DNA of 64,000 nt from Polytrichum commune (GCA_950295325.1 OX485803.1:42053554-42117553), one strand, 5' to 3'; numbered from the stretch's first letter, positions 13,695-26,570 are shown. Notes: generated from the sequence alone by a model not told the origin. Translations and numbers: made by a program.

Positions 13695-15904
13695 CATCTT
13701 AATATATCATGCTATTTGTAAGCACGGTTTTTCTGCCACACCTCCTCTGTAATTCTTGGTGCTCGCATTGCCTTGCACTGCAAGCTACAATCTTTCTACT
13801 TCAACCCAAAAATTGCATGTGAAATACTTGCCGGAGTTTGCCCAACGCAGTTTAGTGAGGACACCCAAGTACTTTCCAATTATCTCCGATTCCCAACTCT
13901 CAAGTGTATTATGAAAATTCTTGTGTGAGTGCTTGCTTCAACAAAAATTCAACCATGTATTGAACTTGAACTTATCTGCTGAGTAATAGCTGCTGTGACT
14001 TGATAGAAAATGACATGGTTTGGCTTCTACATAGATTGGTAATTTCCTTGAAGTCTTGAAATTCAATTGGTTACTTCTCAAACTGGAACAATTCATTTGT
14101 AACTAGGCAAAGAAGAATTGTCTCCCTGCCATTTTGAATTTGGATCCCACCATGACTTGTGTATGAGTCCAACTTTTGTGGTTAATCCTCAGGGTCTCCT
14201 TCGAAACCTATATTTTTAAAATTTAAGATTTTTATTTAATTATTTAATTATTTTTCCAATCTTTCTTGCTTCAAAACCTACAAGTTCACATGCAATTGAG
14301 AATGCTCTTGCCAAAAAACTTTTTGTATTCATCACATCACCCCAAAATCACTATTGGTGTCTACATTCTTGCGTAAGCGTAGAGCAAAAATTGCAAACTA
14401 AGCATGCGATCATCTAGATTCATGCAATGATGCCCAAAAACCTCCCTAGTTAGTGGAGTTGGACTCACCAGGGTGGCCGCCGAGGACGGCATTTGTGCTA
14501 GAGGGGACTCAACCGAATCCCCAACCCAAAATGGGATGAGCTATGCTACCCAAAATCAACGATGTGCATGCCCAAATTTGTGCTGAAATTTCCTTTGTAG
14601 CTACAATCCTCACAACAATTCAAACATCAACAACAATGCGCAGTCCACAAGAGCTCACAAACCCATGTAACTTTCCATAATTTTTGTGAGGATTGGCCTT
14701 TAAGAACGAATGCCAAAGGTGAGCAAATTTGGGTTCAGATTGCCCGTTGAGTTCTTTGTGCTTTTCTGCACACAATGAGATGGCAGTTGAGAATGTTATT
14801 AACAAGTTGACAAACCCGGGAGGCGGGACATGATGGTTTTACCGGTAATGAGCCATCCGGAGGCTCAATAGTTAAAACCAACTTGCCCCCAATCAAATGC
14901 CAAGAGCAACAACCCTAGAAACCCTCCGTAATGCTAGAGGAGGCTCACAAGTTTGGCACTATTTCGGTAAGATTGCCGCTTTTGGTGCCGCCACGTTGTC
15001 GTAGTGTAAATGCGTACACTATTTACATGTGAACTTATTTTGTGTTGCATTACGATTCTTTGATTTGGAGGAAAGTAAAAGGGAGTAGAAATAGATTACC
15101 TTTTTGGTTATTCTTAGTGACTTTTAGTTTACCCTTTTTAATCTTATCTTTTTTTTTTACTCTTAGTTTACTCTTATTACCCTTTTAGCCTTACTTCTAG
15201 TTTTATCCTTAGTTTATTTTTAGACCAATGGATAATTAGAAGCCATGTGATGAGGATAAGAGGAGGATTTTTGGCCTAATCTCACATGTGTGGTTCAAGA
15301 GAAGAGAGGTTGGGGAGACAAGAGTTTTTTTGTTGTGGAAAGCTCATTGTTGTGTTTTGTGTGGATTTGATGAGAATTGGAAAATAAAATATGCAAGAGT
15401 TGCGTTTCATGGGATTGTTTTCTCTTGAGTGATCACTTGCTTGAATGAGAGTTAGCAAAAACAAAAGTTGTGCTAGTTTGAGTGGAGGGAAGTCTGTTAG
15501 CTCTTGCACAGTAGGGTTGAGACTTCGACCGACCACAAAAAGACGGACAAGCCTTTTGTTTGCAACAAACCTTTGAGGAAGTGTACGATTTGATCAATTT
15601 GGTGTGCATATGAAGTTTTGAAGAAACTGAAGACCGAGACTTTTGAAGACAAGAAGATTCGACGGTCCGGCAGGCAAATCTAGTTGCAGCCAAAAACCCA
15701 GTGCTTTCCCAAAGTGGACCCCTCTCTACCCGACAACGTTGGATTGCCACCTAAGCTCGGGGCTTCATGCCGAGTTAGGTGAAGAAGGTACGTATTAGGA
15801 TACCCATCTTAGGCTAAAACCCAACTCCCTAAGGTTAGGTGGGGAAGGGCCTTAAGTCAACTGGCTAGCTGATTGCTCCTCATAGATTGCAACAATAATG
15901 TGAA
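13695..15904. other. Intergenic region, no gene recognised
   Basis: AT-rich to about 14.4 kb, more mixed after that. The segment around 15.4-15.85 kb is of higher complexity and could be a piece of an old retroelement, but no protein motif or paired terminal repeat was found to support that. Confidence 0.4.
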
Positions 15905-16100
15905 GTAGTCGACTTCTTGATCGATTGTTCTTGGTCGACTAGCTAGTCGAATGTTAAAAAAAATTGAAAAAAATTGGACCGTAAGATCTTGTAGCCAACA
16001 AGAGTTAATAGTCCAATTTTTTTTAGGAGTTACCTCCTAGTTGACGTGATGTTTTTATATCCGACGTCACGTCACTATCACATGACATGACGTGACGTGA
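15905..16100. repeat. Cluster of four short inverted repeats (hairpins)
   Basis: The first has arms AGTCGAC/GTCGACT near 15906-15940. The second pairs AAAAAAATTGGAC (15967-15979) with GTCCAATTTTTTT (16011-16023), with an inner TCTTGT/ACAAGA stem. The third is TAGGAG/CTCCTA near 16023-16040. The fourth has 11-bp arms with ACGT cores at 16064-16074 and 16088-16098. The cluster ends about 275 bp before the PIF/Harbinger element. It may be a foldback MITE remnant; no function is assigned. Confidence 0.55.
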
Positions 16101-16609
16101 TGGACGCTGACATGAAATTGTGGCTGATAATTCTTTATCACATTCTACCACATACTAACAAGTCAACATAATACGTGTGAGCCCTTAACATGAATTTTGT
16201 TGTTCACTTACAAGCCACTTCCCAAGCCAACATACCATGTTACCTCACTTTGCAACAAGAGCATCTATTCTTGTGCATGCTAGATTTGAAAAACCTCAAA
16301 CTTGTCACGCTTATAATAGATGATGTTTCTTCACCTATTCATTTCTTACATACACTTCCAAGCTCTCAAATTAAGAGCAAGCCCAATCATGCCTGCATCT
16401 GCATCCGCATCCGGAAACAGAAAGTGGCCTCTGTCCGGGATGCGAGATGCAGATGCAGGGAGGCCTCCCACTTGTCTGCCACCCCACTCGTCATGTATCG
16501 TCGTCGGGTAACTTTACTCAACAGTAATTATCTGAAGTTGGAGATGCTGCCCCTCTTGGTTAATATATTTGGTTAGATAATTAGATGCATATAATTTAGG
16601 TAGTTGGTA

Positions 16610-16612
16610 GTC

Positions 16613-16651
<39 letters not shown>

Positions 16652-16725
16652 GTATATATATACACATACATACACATACACATACACATACATACATACA
16701 CATACACATATACATATATATATTC
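16610..16725. repeat. CA/TA microsatellite inside the PIF/Harbinger element
   Basis: A pure CA run is followed by mixed CATA/CACATA/TATA tracts. It lies between the left terminal repeat and the transposase gene. Confidence 0.9.
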
Positions 16726-17326
16726 AGATAATCATATAATACATATAATACATTTTTATTATTTTTATTATCATGTTTTTTTGGAATTATACATTCACAA
16801 TGTTGTTATTATTGTTATTTACTAAGTGCTTTTTTTTTAATCCAAATTTCAATCATCCATAATAACATTTCATTTCTTACCCACACACCACTCGACTATA
16901 ACTACATAGATTATTGTTGTGTTTGATTTAGGTAGGTCTTAGGGTTTTCATTATAAGGATTTTTTTCGGATATTATTATAAAATCTTATTATGACCACAT
17001 GTTTACGACTCAACCTGCATATAGGTTAGATTGTAAATCTTGCATGTAGGCTAAGATACAAATATATATATATATATATGTAAAAAACAAGATTAAGGGG
17101 ATTTCAAAAACAAATAATTGCATTTTATTCAGACCATCATAAATATATGCTATTGTGGGGTCCCCCATACACATGTCTCTACTACTCATATGAATGTAAT
17201 AGATGCAAGCACCTTATAGTCCGATATTGAATGATGATTATTATCTATTAAAATGAATCTAAATATAACATAAGCATAATGTATAGGTTTCTAACATAGT
17301 CTAATCACCCTAAACACACCTAAAAG

Positions 17327-18607
17327 TCATAAATTCCCTCTCAAATTCCATAAATGTTCTATGAGATCGTTCCTTAATTGAAAATGCTGATCTCTGTTTT
17401 GAATTTCAACCTGTCCTTGGAGATACTCTTCAAAATTAAGATTTCGATGTGTATTTTTAACACGTACATGCTCTAAAACAGCTGAAAGATTATGATCTCT
17501 TTCATCCTCAATGATCATATTATGCATGATGCAACATGCAATTACCACATTTTCAATATTACAGAGACCCCACAAGCGACTTGGTTGTTGTAGAATTGAT
17601 CATCTCGCTTTGAGCACCCCAAAACACCTCTCCACATCTTTCCTTGTTGCTTCCTGTTTGTAGGCAAAGTGTTTTCTTTTCTCACCTTGTGGATCTTTTA
17701 TAGATTGCACAAATATTGATCACTTTGGATATATGCCATCTGCTAGTAAATAGTATTTGGAATACCGTCGATTGTTTACATAAAATGATATATCATCATA
17801 CTCCCCAGATAAAAAATTTCGTACCAAAGGACTTCTTTGTAAAACATTGATATCGTTGTTGGATCCCACAGTTTCAAAAAATGCATGCCAAATCCAAAGA
17901 GATTGGTCTGCTATTGCTTCCAAAATAATTGACATGTTCCCATCTTTGTCTAAATATTGTCCATTCCATGCTACTGGACAATTTTTCCATTGGTAATGCA
18001 TGCAATCTATTGAGCCAAACATACCTAGCCAACCTCTTGCTTTGTTGATTGACATTTGTTTTTCCAAATCTTTTCGCGTGGGTTGTCATAAATATTATTT
18101 TTTATAAACCCCACGAATAGCTCTCACAAACCGCTTCATACTCTCCATGGCTGTATTTTTTGCTGCTCTTGTGTATTCGTCTGTTGCATCGAAGGGCACA
18201 CCATATCCTATCAAACGAATAGCAGCTATACATTTTTGGATACTTGACAAGCCAAGTGTACGAGTTGCATCAACTTTTTGTACAAAATACGAATCGAACG
18301 CACATATTGCCTCGACCACTTTAAAAAATAATCGTCTAGATATTCTAAACCGAGTGCGGAATTGGAAATCATCGTACACAGGATTGTCGCAAAAGTAATC
18401 TCTCATTATTATCTCATGATGCACTAATTTGCCTCTCTTGCGATATGCTAATCGACCAGGCACAAACCCTCCACGTTTTTTAGGCAACGGTTGCACGTCA
18501 ATCAAATCTTCTAACAAACTATAAGCCATTAACAATTCATGGTCATCAACATCATCTTCTAAATTTTTTGTGAATCGTTCTCTCGATTGTCTATGAAATA
18601 CATCCAT
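17327..18607 (-). pseudogene. PIF/Harbinger DDE transposase, four in-frame stops
   Basis: A single reading frame runs the whole length with no frameshift but four stops: two around 18090 (after GVYKK and after YL), one after GIYPK near 17720 and one after VLKAR near 17605. The family pattern is otherwise clear: N-terminal RFRISRRLFFKVVEAI, and GYGVPFDATDEYTRAA in the helical region. Catalytic residues are D in FGSIDCMHYQWKNCP, D in GSNNDINVL and E in TRKDVERCFGVL. CIMHNMIIEDERD ends the core. Family enzymes of about 400 aa cut at the terminal repeats together with the Myb-like partner. All acidic residues survive, so the decay looks recent. Confidence 0.92.
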
Positions 18608-18889
18608 TTAAAAAAAAATTGACATACAAATGCACATAGAATTAACGAAAACATGTCTCATTATCAATTACATATTGCAATAATTGCATAATTTTACATT
18701 TGTAAAAGTTGGTTGTTATTTTTGAAAGAAATATAGTTCTATAACGAAAAATAAAATAAAATATTTATTTTATAATATACTAAAGTTAAAAAATGTATAT
18801 TTTGACTTTTTGTTTAAATTTTGTATAAATAATAAATACGAGGAATTATGAAATTCATTGTCGTAAAATATCATTCCTAAGTACACAAA

Positions 18890-19876
18890 ATGGAAAATGT
18901 ACCAGGTCCTAGTGGTTATGTCGGCAAATCGTTTCAAACCAAGAATTTTAGCCCATGTGAGGATATTCAATTGTGTAGGAGTCATGTACATATGTCGCAA
19001 GATCCTATACAAGGAATAAACCAAACCTTGGCCACATTTTTGCAAAGGGTGGCCGATCATTTTAATTCAATGGATATCAATAACTGTAAGAAAACTCCAA
19101 AGTCCTTGGAGTCTAAGTGGGGACTAATACAAAAAGAGTGCAGTATATGTAATGGATATTATTTGAATGTAAAAGCACTAAACGAATCAGGCACTACGGA
19201 GGAGGACATACAACAAAAGGCGCAAGTCATGTACAAAGAAGCGCAAAAGATAATTTTTGATAAAGCTAGAAATCCTAAGGATAAGCAACCATTTCGATTT
19301 ATGCATTGTTGGTTGTATTTGAAGAACTATTCACAGTAGTTTTACAGAGATCCAGCAAGAGGGGTACAAAACACTCCCAATAAGCGCAGAGCTGTTGATA
19401 TAGATTTGACAGTGGGTGAAGGTCAAGCGGGGCAAGGCTCGGGTTGAAGTCCAACTGGCGAATTACAACGCCCGGAAGGACAAAAAAATGCAAAAATAGC
19501 AAGGCTTAATCAAGATCTATATATGGCTGCATTGGAAAGTGCAGCAGAGGCATTCAAACTCATGAGTGAGTCGTTTGTGGAGAAGTCCAGAGTACTAAAG
19601 GATGCTAATGATGATGCACTGTTCAGTCGTCCCGGACGACAACCTGATACGATATGTGAAGCATATTTCAAATTAAGAGAAGAACAAGCCTTTTTGGAGC
19701 GGCAAAAATACGTGATGAAATTGCGGAAAGAACTCCCAGGTTCAACCCAAATACCTCCAGTGATTACTATAGATGAAGAAGAAGCGGAGGAAGAAGAGGC
19801 GGAAGGAGGAGGTCTAGGAAGAAGCCCTAGCTTATATGGCACACTTGATTTGAATGCCGATGCGGGTGGCTCTTAG
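18890..19876 (+). pseudogene. PIF/Harbinger Myb/SANT-like partner protein (NAM-associated type), two in-frame stops
   Basis: Divergent from the transposase. The N-terminal half resembles the SANT/trihelix-like DNA-binding ORF1 of plant Harbinger elements (TFLQRVADHFNS, then KTPKSLESKWGLIQKEC). The C-terminal half resembles the NAM-associated domain often annotated with it (AALESAAEAFKLMSES, LREEQAFLERQKYVMKL) and ends in an acidic tract. Stops at 19337-19339 (TAG) and 19445-19447 (TGA) break one continuous frame. ORF1 proteins are thought to bind the terminal repeats and help import the transposase. About 328 codons in all. Confidence 0.85.
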
Positions 19877-20963
19877 ATTGGACGGTTTAATATGTAATAT
19901 TTTTGTTATAATATTCAAATAATCATATTCATTTTTTTCTTTATATTGTGGGCTAAGTTTAGCATTAAGTGTGTGGATATTTATTTATTGCTCCAATGAA
20001 TATTAAAATGTTATGGATTTTTAATATTAAATGCTAAATATAGTCCAAAACCTTAAATGAAAATTATCCTTGTATTCATTAAATAAGCTAATAATAAATA
20101 ACTCAAAGTTCACAATGTTTATTCATTTCAACATATGATCAATATGTTAGTTATTCGTAAATAAGTTTAAAAAAAATAGTTAATTTGACAAATAGTCAAT
20201 ACGAAAGTTAATTTGAGAAAATTACCTCGAGAATCAGTTAATTCAAGAATAAATTAATTCGATAATCAATTTATTCTAGAATAATTTTATTCGAAAACAT
20301 CAGTTCGTTCCAATGCCCGGGAAAATTTTGGGCATAATCGGTCAAGATCCTACTGTTTGTAAATCCAACCGGTTACATGTAGACATCTTCCAACTTTGCT
20401 TTTATTCATTTGATATATATTCTATAGTTTCTTCTAAAATGACCAGACAATTTCCTGAAGCCTCCAACTTGAACCGGATATAATTTCTCAAACTCAACCA
20501 GTACATCTGCAACTAACCATCGGTTCTTCCGGGACATAGGTTCATTCGAGAATCAATTTGATAGTAGTTGGCGCAAATTAGTTATAGAGCAAGGCTTAGA
20601 GCAAGCCCAAATCATAGCAAGTACAATTACTATTAGAGCAACAAGTACAGACTACTCAAGTAAGTTACCTCGGGAGTGGTCACGTTAGAAGGTTAAACCC
20701 TGGTCTCACTTTACCTTGTCATTATTGTAAAATGTGCTTGTCTTGCATGGATAGCAAAGACCCTGCATAATTGAGGGTTATGCAGGCAGATGGCTGCACC
20801 CTGTATAAAACTTCATCCCCAATTTGCAATATTGACGATCATTGGGCCCGGGCCCTGCACCTGCATCTGCATCTTGGATGATAAAGAGGCGATGCAAATG
20901 CAGGTGCCATGCCACTGGCCTTGCCCTAAGACTCTATCATAACTACTTGAAATTGGAGCAACA

Positions 20964-21220
20964 ATCACTATATTCGTTAATTTGGGACTTTTTTGGCATT
21001 TTGAGACAGTTGAAAATATAAGAACGTGGATAAAATCACACAGATATTGGAGAATGTTGTAAGATGGAAATACTTTGAAGCGGGTGTTCATATCAAGAAC
21101 CCAATTAAGAACTCATATCAAGATGGTTTAGGTAGGACATCCCAAACATTAGACCATGTTGTTGTGGTCCATATATTAATTTGAGACAAGAGAAAGTCTC
21201 AAATTAACGAATATAGTGAT
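20964..21220. mobile_element. MITE, 257 bp, with about 28-bp terminal inverted repeats
   Basis: The left end starts ATCACTATATTCGTTAATTT, and the right end is its near-perfect inverse (one mismatch in 28). AACA occurs immediately outside both ends (20960-20963 and 21221-21224) and may be the target duplication. There is no coding capacity. The MITE lies 37 bp from the end of the PIF/Harbinger element but has unrelated ends, so its superfamily is uncertain. Confidence 0.75.
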
Positions 21221-21224
21221 AACA

Positions 21225-24200
21225 TAACATTTTTGAATTCTTGCATGCTCAATGATGAAGGCAACTTCACAACAACCAAAGTCTTCAAAGAAAAAATGTG
21301 ACTCTTAGTTGCTTGAAAAATATAAGAAATGATGAGGCCTAGTGTAGCAAAACTTGAACTCAAAAAATGGATGACGACATAGCAAAGCTAGTATACAAAA
21401 TACGATGCTTGCTAATCTACACATCCACACATACTACTTAGTCCACATAAACTTGCAACAAGCTCTGTCGTTGCTGCAACCACCCAACATACATATTAAT
21501 TGCTAGACCCACTAGATGGATTCATACATGAGAAATATAATGGCATACTAGTGTGCAAAATACTAGGCATGTTGCAAGCTATCCTATGAGTTTTGAAGCC
21601 CAACATTAGACATCACTAGGCAAATTTGTATTAGTTAAGTGAAACCTGTGAATCAAGACATTGCTGCAGCAACATTTCGAGCGCTTCAGAAACAAGAAAT
21701 TCGTTGATATATCTTATTGTTGCAATATGCAATACCTTTGATTAGCACTTATTCTGTTGTGTATCGATTTACCTCATGTTAAATTAATATACGTATAAAT
21801 ATGTAGCTAGAAAATCCCCTTGAATACATGTACAAGTGAAAAATAAATAAATAATATAAACCCCAATCGTATGTACACCAAAAATCATCTTGGGGAAAAT
21901 AAGGCTAAATATGCCTAATATATTTACAAAGCTAGAATAAAAAAATACTCATACCTTATGTATATAACCTCTAAGCATAATTAATACCCCTTTGGAGCAC
22001 CCACATGTTTAAATACGGGCCTCCCCAAATCTTGGGGTGGCAACATTGAGTGACTCCCCCGAGCCATTTTAATCCTGGGGTGGCAACATCTGGGTCACAC
22101 TGAAGGGGTCCTCAAATAATAAGATCATTTGAGAGTTGATAATGGCTCTTTAATAATGCATTATAGAGTTATTTTACAAGAACTAGAAATAGGAGTTGGA
22201 TTGAAAATTTTATAATAAGAATCAAGATAATAAAATTTGATCTTTAATATCTATAATTACATTGCCTTCATCTTCGATTAACTAAGATATGCAAACCCAT
22301 AATGTCCTTGACAAAATGTGGCCCTTACATCTACAACATCATTAGTCAACATTCAATTAGTGTTGTTCTCAGTAAGCACATCCAAGCAAGAGTTATTACC
22401 TCTAATGCTAAATGATGAATAACTCCAACTTAGACATTGTAATTTAGGAAAAGCAATAAAGAACTGGTATAGAAACAAACACTTGACTTGAAATATTCTA
22501 TTCTATGATTAGAGTTATGATATCTTGTCTGATGTTTGTTGATGATACAACAAATTTGATATTTGCAAGAGATTAGGTTTAATAAAATATCTTAGCCAAG
22601 TGTCTTCTTCCTTGGAGTCGACCTTGAATAAGAGGTAAAATTGTATATGATAATTCCCTTTCTTGGGGGTGCTTGAGGAATGAGTATCATCTGGTAACTC
22701 ATCTGATACCAATTTGGGAGTAGACCAAGGAAAAATGACTGGTTTGGGTGGAGATTTACCTAGATACAAATGAGGTTCATCAATAGCTAGGATGCCATAT
22801 CATGCAAATTGGGACACATCAAAGTAACTTTGCACCAAGTTTGGATACGCACATTTTAGACTCCGGTGAAGACCAAAATGCAATTTGTGAATAAGTAGAA
22901 TTTCTTTGAGCGTTGGGTACTTTGCTAGGTAGTGAAGGTCTTTGCCTTGGCCTCTGTAGCTTTGGGTGTAATTCAAGACAGTAATAAAGAACTAGAATAT
23001 GACCGGACACTTGACAAACAATCTTTTAGTCTATGGTTAGAGTTATGATATTTTGTTTGATGTCTGTCAATGATGCAACAACTTTGAATTTCTAAATCTT
23101 AGCCAAGTGTTTTTCCCATTATCCAAAGACTCATTATGTCGATTGAACAAATCTCATGATGAATATGATAATTGGTCTCCTTGGTTTCACAATATGTGCA
23201 CAAAAACCTTTAAATGTGATCATAACCTAGAGATCATAACGTTGCTAAGTGGAGGCTTCATAGAACAAACCCTGCAATATGGTGAATCTTACCTTGGTAT
23301 GGTTGATTGCAAAAGCTTGATGGAGCGCCAAATATAAAGCAAGTGCACTTTCTCACTCTTTGCAATCATTTTCTTTTGCCCTAACACCTACTCACCTGTA
23401 ATCTCTAAACCCTTTATTCTAAATGCTTAACCAATAATTGTAAGTCTACAGATAAGTTCAATCCAATAAAATCATGGATTGGATTTTTCATACCATTTTT
23501 TAATATCTTGGCCTTGAATAAAATAATTTCAAATCGTTTGAATTTGTTTAGTTATGTTTTTATCCTGTCACTATAAATATATTTTCATGCACAAAATTGT
23601 TGTCTTCATAATAAATGTTTGTGTTTTTATTAGAAACAATTCAAGAATAATATTTTATTATCTAGATCTAAGGATCAAAATGAATTGATACCAAAGTGCA
23701 CCTAGGTTCCAAGTGAATAAATCGATTAATAATACACAAGTGTTGGGTGTCATTTTGCATTTCATACCTAGATCTAAGGCTCAAAATAAATGGATACCAA
23801 GGTGTACCTAGGTGTCAATTGATATCCAAAATTTTCAAATAGACTTTTAATTTATAGCTTTTATTGCTTGTAAGGTTTTAAATAAATAATAAAGAAATAA
23901 GAAAGGTTTGTTAGAAAATTAAGTGATTACAAAAAAATTATAAGCCATATATTCAATTTATATGAAAGAACTCTAAACAATTAAGAGCCAAGCAAGAACC
24001 AAAGCTTACATAAATGTGCATGCTATAGTTGTAGATTTTAATAGAATATATGTGAAGGATATGAAAAAAGAAAGTTGTATGCTTGTATGCTATCCACATA
24101 TTATCCTTATATTATAATATAATACATCATTTTTATTATAAGATCTTATTATAATTCTCAATAAGATGAAAAAACAACCCCTAAGATCTAGACTAGGACC

Positions 24201-25182
24201 CCTATAATATGAAAATACTTTAGTATGCAATACAACTTTAAACTATTATTTTCATATTATTACTTGTAAATTTTGACACCATTGGATTCATCGTGACTTT
24301 TTTTCTATCGACATACAAAAAAATGCTTAGTTGATATTCATATTTGATATCATTATAAAATGATATACAATTTAAAAAGTTTGCATTTTAATCCCGTGTG
24401 TTGACATCATCTCAAGCTATTCTCTATAGAAATGAAAGACAAAAAAAAATACCAAAACCAATTTTGTCTCTCACTCTCCTCGCAAGAAGATCTTCAAAAC
24501 GAAACAAATCCCAAAGTATGCCTCTCAAAATTCTTTCACAAAACGAAGTCAACAACAACTGACATAACTCAGGTGGTTTCCTTCCAAGACTAAAACCTTT
24601 CATGACTGAAATCGTCACCACTCAAAACTATCACAAACAAAGAAGTGCAACAAAATGCACTTACCCAAAAAGTAGAGGTTAATTGAAACTTGAAGAAATG
24701 CTAAATGCTCGAGACATCCTCAATTGCAACAAAACCCACAATACAACAACCCAAATCACCGTATGCATGCACAAGATCTTCTGAAGCTCCTTGTTTCTTT
24801 TGCCTCAATTGTTGTATACATAACAAACACCAATTTTCATAGCACTTCTAGGTAAATTCCGCTACTACATCCTTCTAGGTCATTCCTAGACAAATATCAC
24901 AACAATATCTCTAAGTTGACACTCACGTCTGCCATCACACGCCACAATCATAGCAACTCCATTGATGTACAATGAAGTACAACAATGACAACTCATCAAA
25001 TTTTTCATCTTATGATTTTTTTACCCACCCACTATGTTCATCCTTGAGCACCATTGTCCATGGCCAAAAGCGATCACATAAACTAGATAGAGCCAGTAAA
25101 ACAATTTAATTTACTTTATGGTATGACACTGTTTTGATGAATGTAATAAGGTACCTACTGTCTGTTTTGATCTGACACTGCC
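21225..25182. other. AT-rich intergenic region
   Basis: No gene could be supported. It contains a dispersed duplication: 22439-22620 and 22968-23125 share GCAATAAAGAACT, GGTTAGAGTTATGATAT-like and CTTAGCCAAGTGT blocks. A shorter repeat pair lies at about 23658-23710 and 23764-23820 (CTAGATCTAAGG-CAAAAT motif). Confidence 0.5.
22439..23125. repeat. Direct repeat pair about 530 bp apart
   Basis: The copies at 22439-22620 and 22968-23125 are the same sequence with moderate divergence. The spacer between them looks unique. Origin unknown. Confidence 0.6.
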
Positions 25183-25740
25183 ATGGGTGACCATCTCTGC
25201 TCTCTTGGAAATGCCAAATGTGAACAGTTGTTTTTACTCAAAGAAATGCGTTACTGCCATAAAGACAAATGTGCAAAGCCGCACATGAAGCCAACCGCAA
25301 GTAGACCTCATCTGTTGGGCGATTTTATTGTGCCCTGGACGCTGGTGAAGACAATCCCAAGAAGTTGCACGAACATTTTGAGGAATTCTTCGACTGTACA
25401 TGCAAAAAGCTAAGATAGAATGGACAAACAAATTAAATCCAAGAGGTTATGGTGTGTGAAAATCGCGCTGCCCACATGAATGGAAACATGTATGTGAAGT
25501 TTGTACGAGAAGAACAAACTACCGCAGCTCTCAAAACTTTGCTGCAAAAGCAACAATATTTTGAAGGGCGTCTTATCACAATTGAATTTACCTATGTTGA
25601 TTTTATTCGAAGAAACCATATGTGGCAACTACGAGGAAAACGCATCCAATGCAGGCGATAGTTGCAATTACTTACATTTGAAGGCAGTACCGAGGGCGTA
25701 GCAGTGGAAGCACTTCATGTGTCTCCGAAGGAAACTAACT
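25183..25740 (+). pseudogene. U2AF35: Processed pseudogene of the U2AF small subunit (U2AF35)
   Basis: The parent protein recognises the 3' splice-site AG through two CCCH fingers around an RRM-like domain. This copy has no introns and starts at an equivalent ATG (MGDHL against MAEHL in the family). Matching blocks lie in three frames: YCHKDKCAKPHMKPT (first zinc finger), KLHEHFEEFFD, AAHMNGNMYVKFVREE (RRM core) and YEENASNAGDSCNYLHLK (second finger). At least three frameshifts plus stops around 25410-25440 separate them. Homology fades after about 25.7 kb, so the C-terminal RS-like tail is missing. Lack of introns in a conserved multi-domain gene implies retroposition; no clear poly-A tail or target duplication was seen. 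Confidence 0.85.
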
Positions 25741-26319
25741 AGCAGATGTAGTATTACATAGTAATCTCGCTCGGGGTGAAACCTCGCCGTCTGCTCGAAT
25801 CTGAGCTAAACTTGTATAGAAAGGGACTTCTACGAACCAGCAAGAGTCACATCTAGAAGCTGGATTGTATTGGACATAATATCATTATTATCATACAATA
25901 TTATATAAACTATCAAAATGTATTGATCTGTCCTCTTCACAGCCTGCAGACTCTTGTAGAGTATGTGTATGAATTTTTAAAATAAATGCAGAATCAGTTC
26001 CAAAAGACTGGATTGTCCGAGGACCCTGCAAGTAATGTAGGAGGTGCCGCTTCAGGGGATCTGCAAAGCGCCATAAGTTACTAGAATGAACGATGAAATC
26101 AAGTATATGGACGAGAAGCTCATGTGAACCCAGGATCTTCTAAAAGACTCGCAGCTAAGGATCTTCGAGTGCAACTTTTGGGTTTTGATATCCCATAGAC
26201 TTACTCTGTTTTGGCTTCCACATATTTGCATCGATCATTTGAATTGCAGAGATTCACCTCTGGCAATAAACAACGTAGTCTCAAATATTAATGTATGCAG
26301 TAATTTTTCTACACAGGAA

Positions 26320-26570
26320 TAATATTGAATCTAAAGGGTTGTAGTCTAGTTTGGGTTTGTTTGGACGGAGAAGGGAGATACTGATTTCAGATACACCTCT
26401 TATTCAAAACTTTGGACTGATAAAAAGAGAAGGAATCCAGGGACAATATTAAATCTAAAGGGTCACTGTCTAATTTGGGTTCGTTTGGACAGAGAAGGGA
26501 GCTACTGCTTTCAGATACACCTTCTCTTATTCAAAAATTTAGACTGCCAAGAGGAGAAGGAGTCCAAGCT
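26320..26570. repeat. Two-unit tandem duplication, period about 124 bp
   Basis: Units start near 26320 and 26444. Both contain AATCTAAAGGGT, GTTTGGAC(G/A)GAGAAGGGAG and TTTCAGATACACCT. Divergence is modest. Confidence 0.7.

Larger units (their letters stand above)
16375..20926. mobile_element. PIF/Harbinger DNA transposon, 4.55 kb, both genes present but disabled
   Basis: The element is bounded by the 3-bp target duplication TAA (16372-16374 and 20927-20929), as expected for PIF/Harbinger (TWA). The ends are imperfect inverted repeats: GAGCAAGCCC at the left and, read inward from the right, GGGCAAGGCC. Both continue into ATG and CTGCAT(C/T)TGCATC motifs. Inside are two divergent genes typical of the superfamily, a DDE transposase on - and a Myb/SANT-like ORF on +. 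Their promoters would share the gap at 18608-18889. Because both genes carry stop codons, the copy is probably non-autonomous now. Confidence 0.92.

Noticed and set aside
16190-16576. 128-codon frame crossing the left end of the PIF/Harbinger element
   Set aside because: It spans the insertion boundary, so it cannot be an ancestral gene; no motif.
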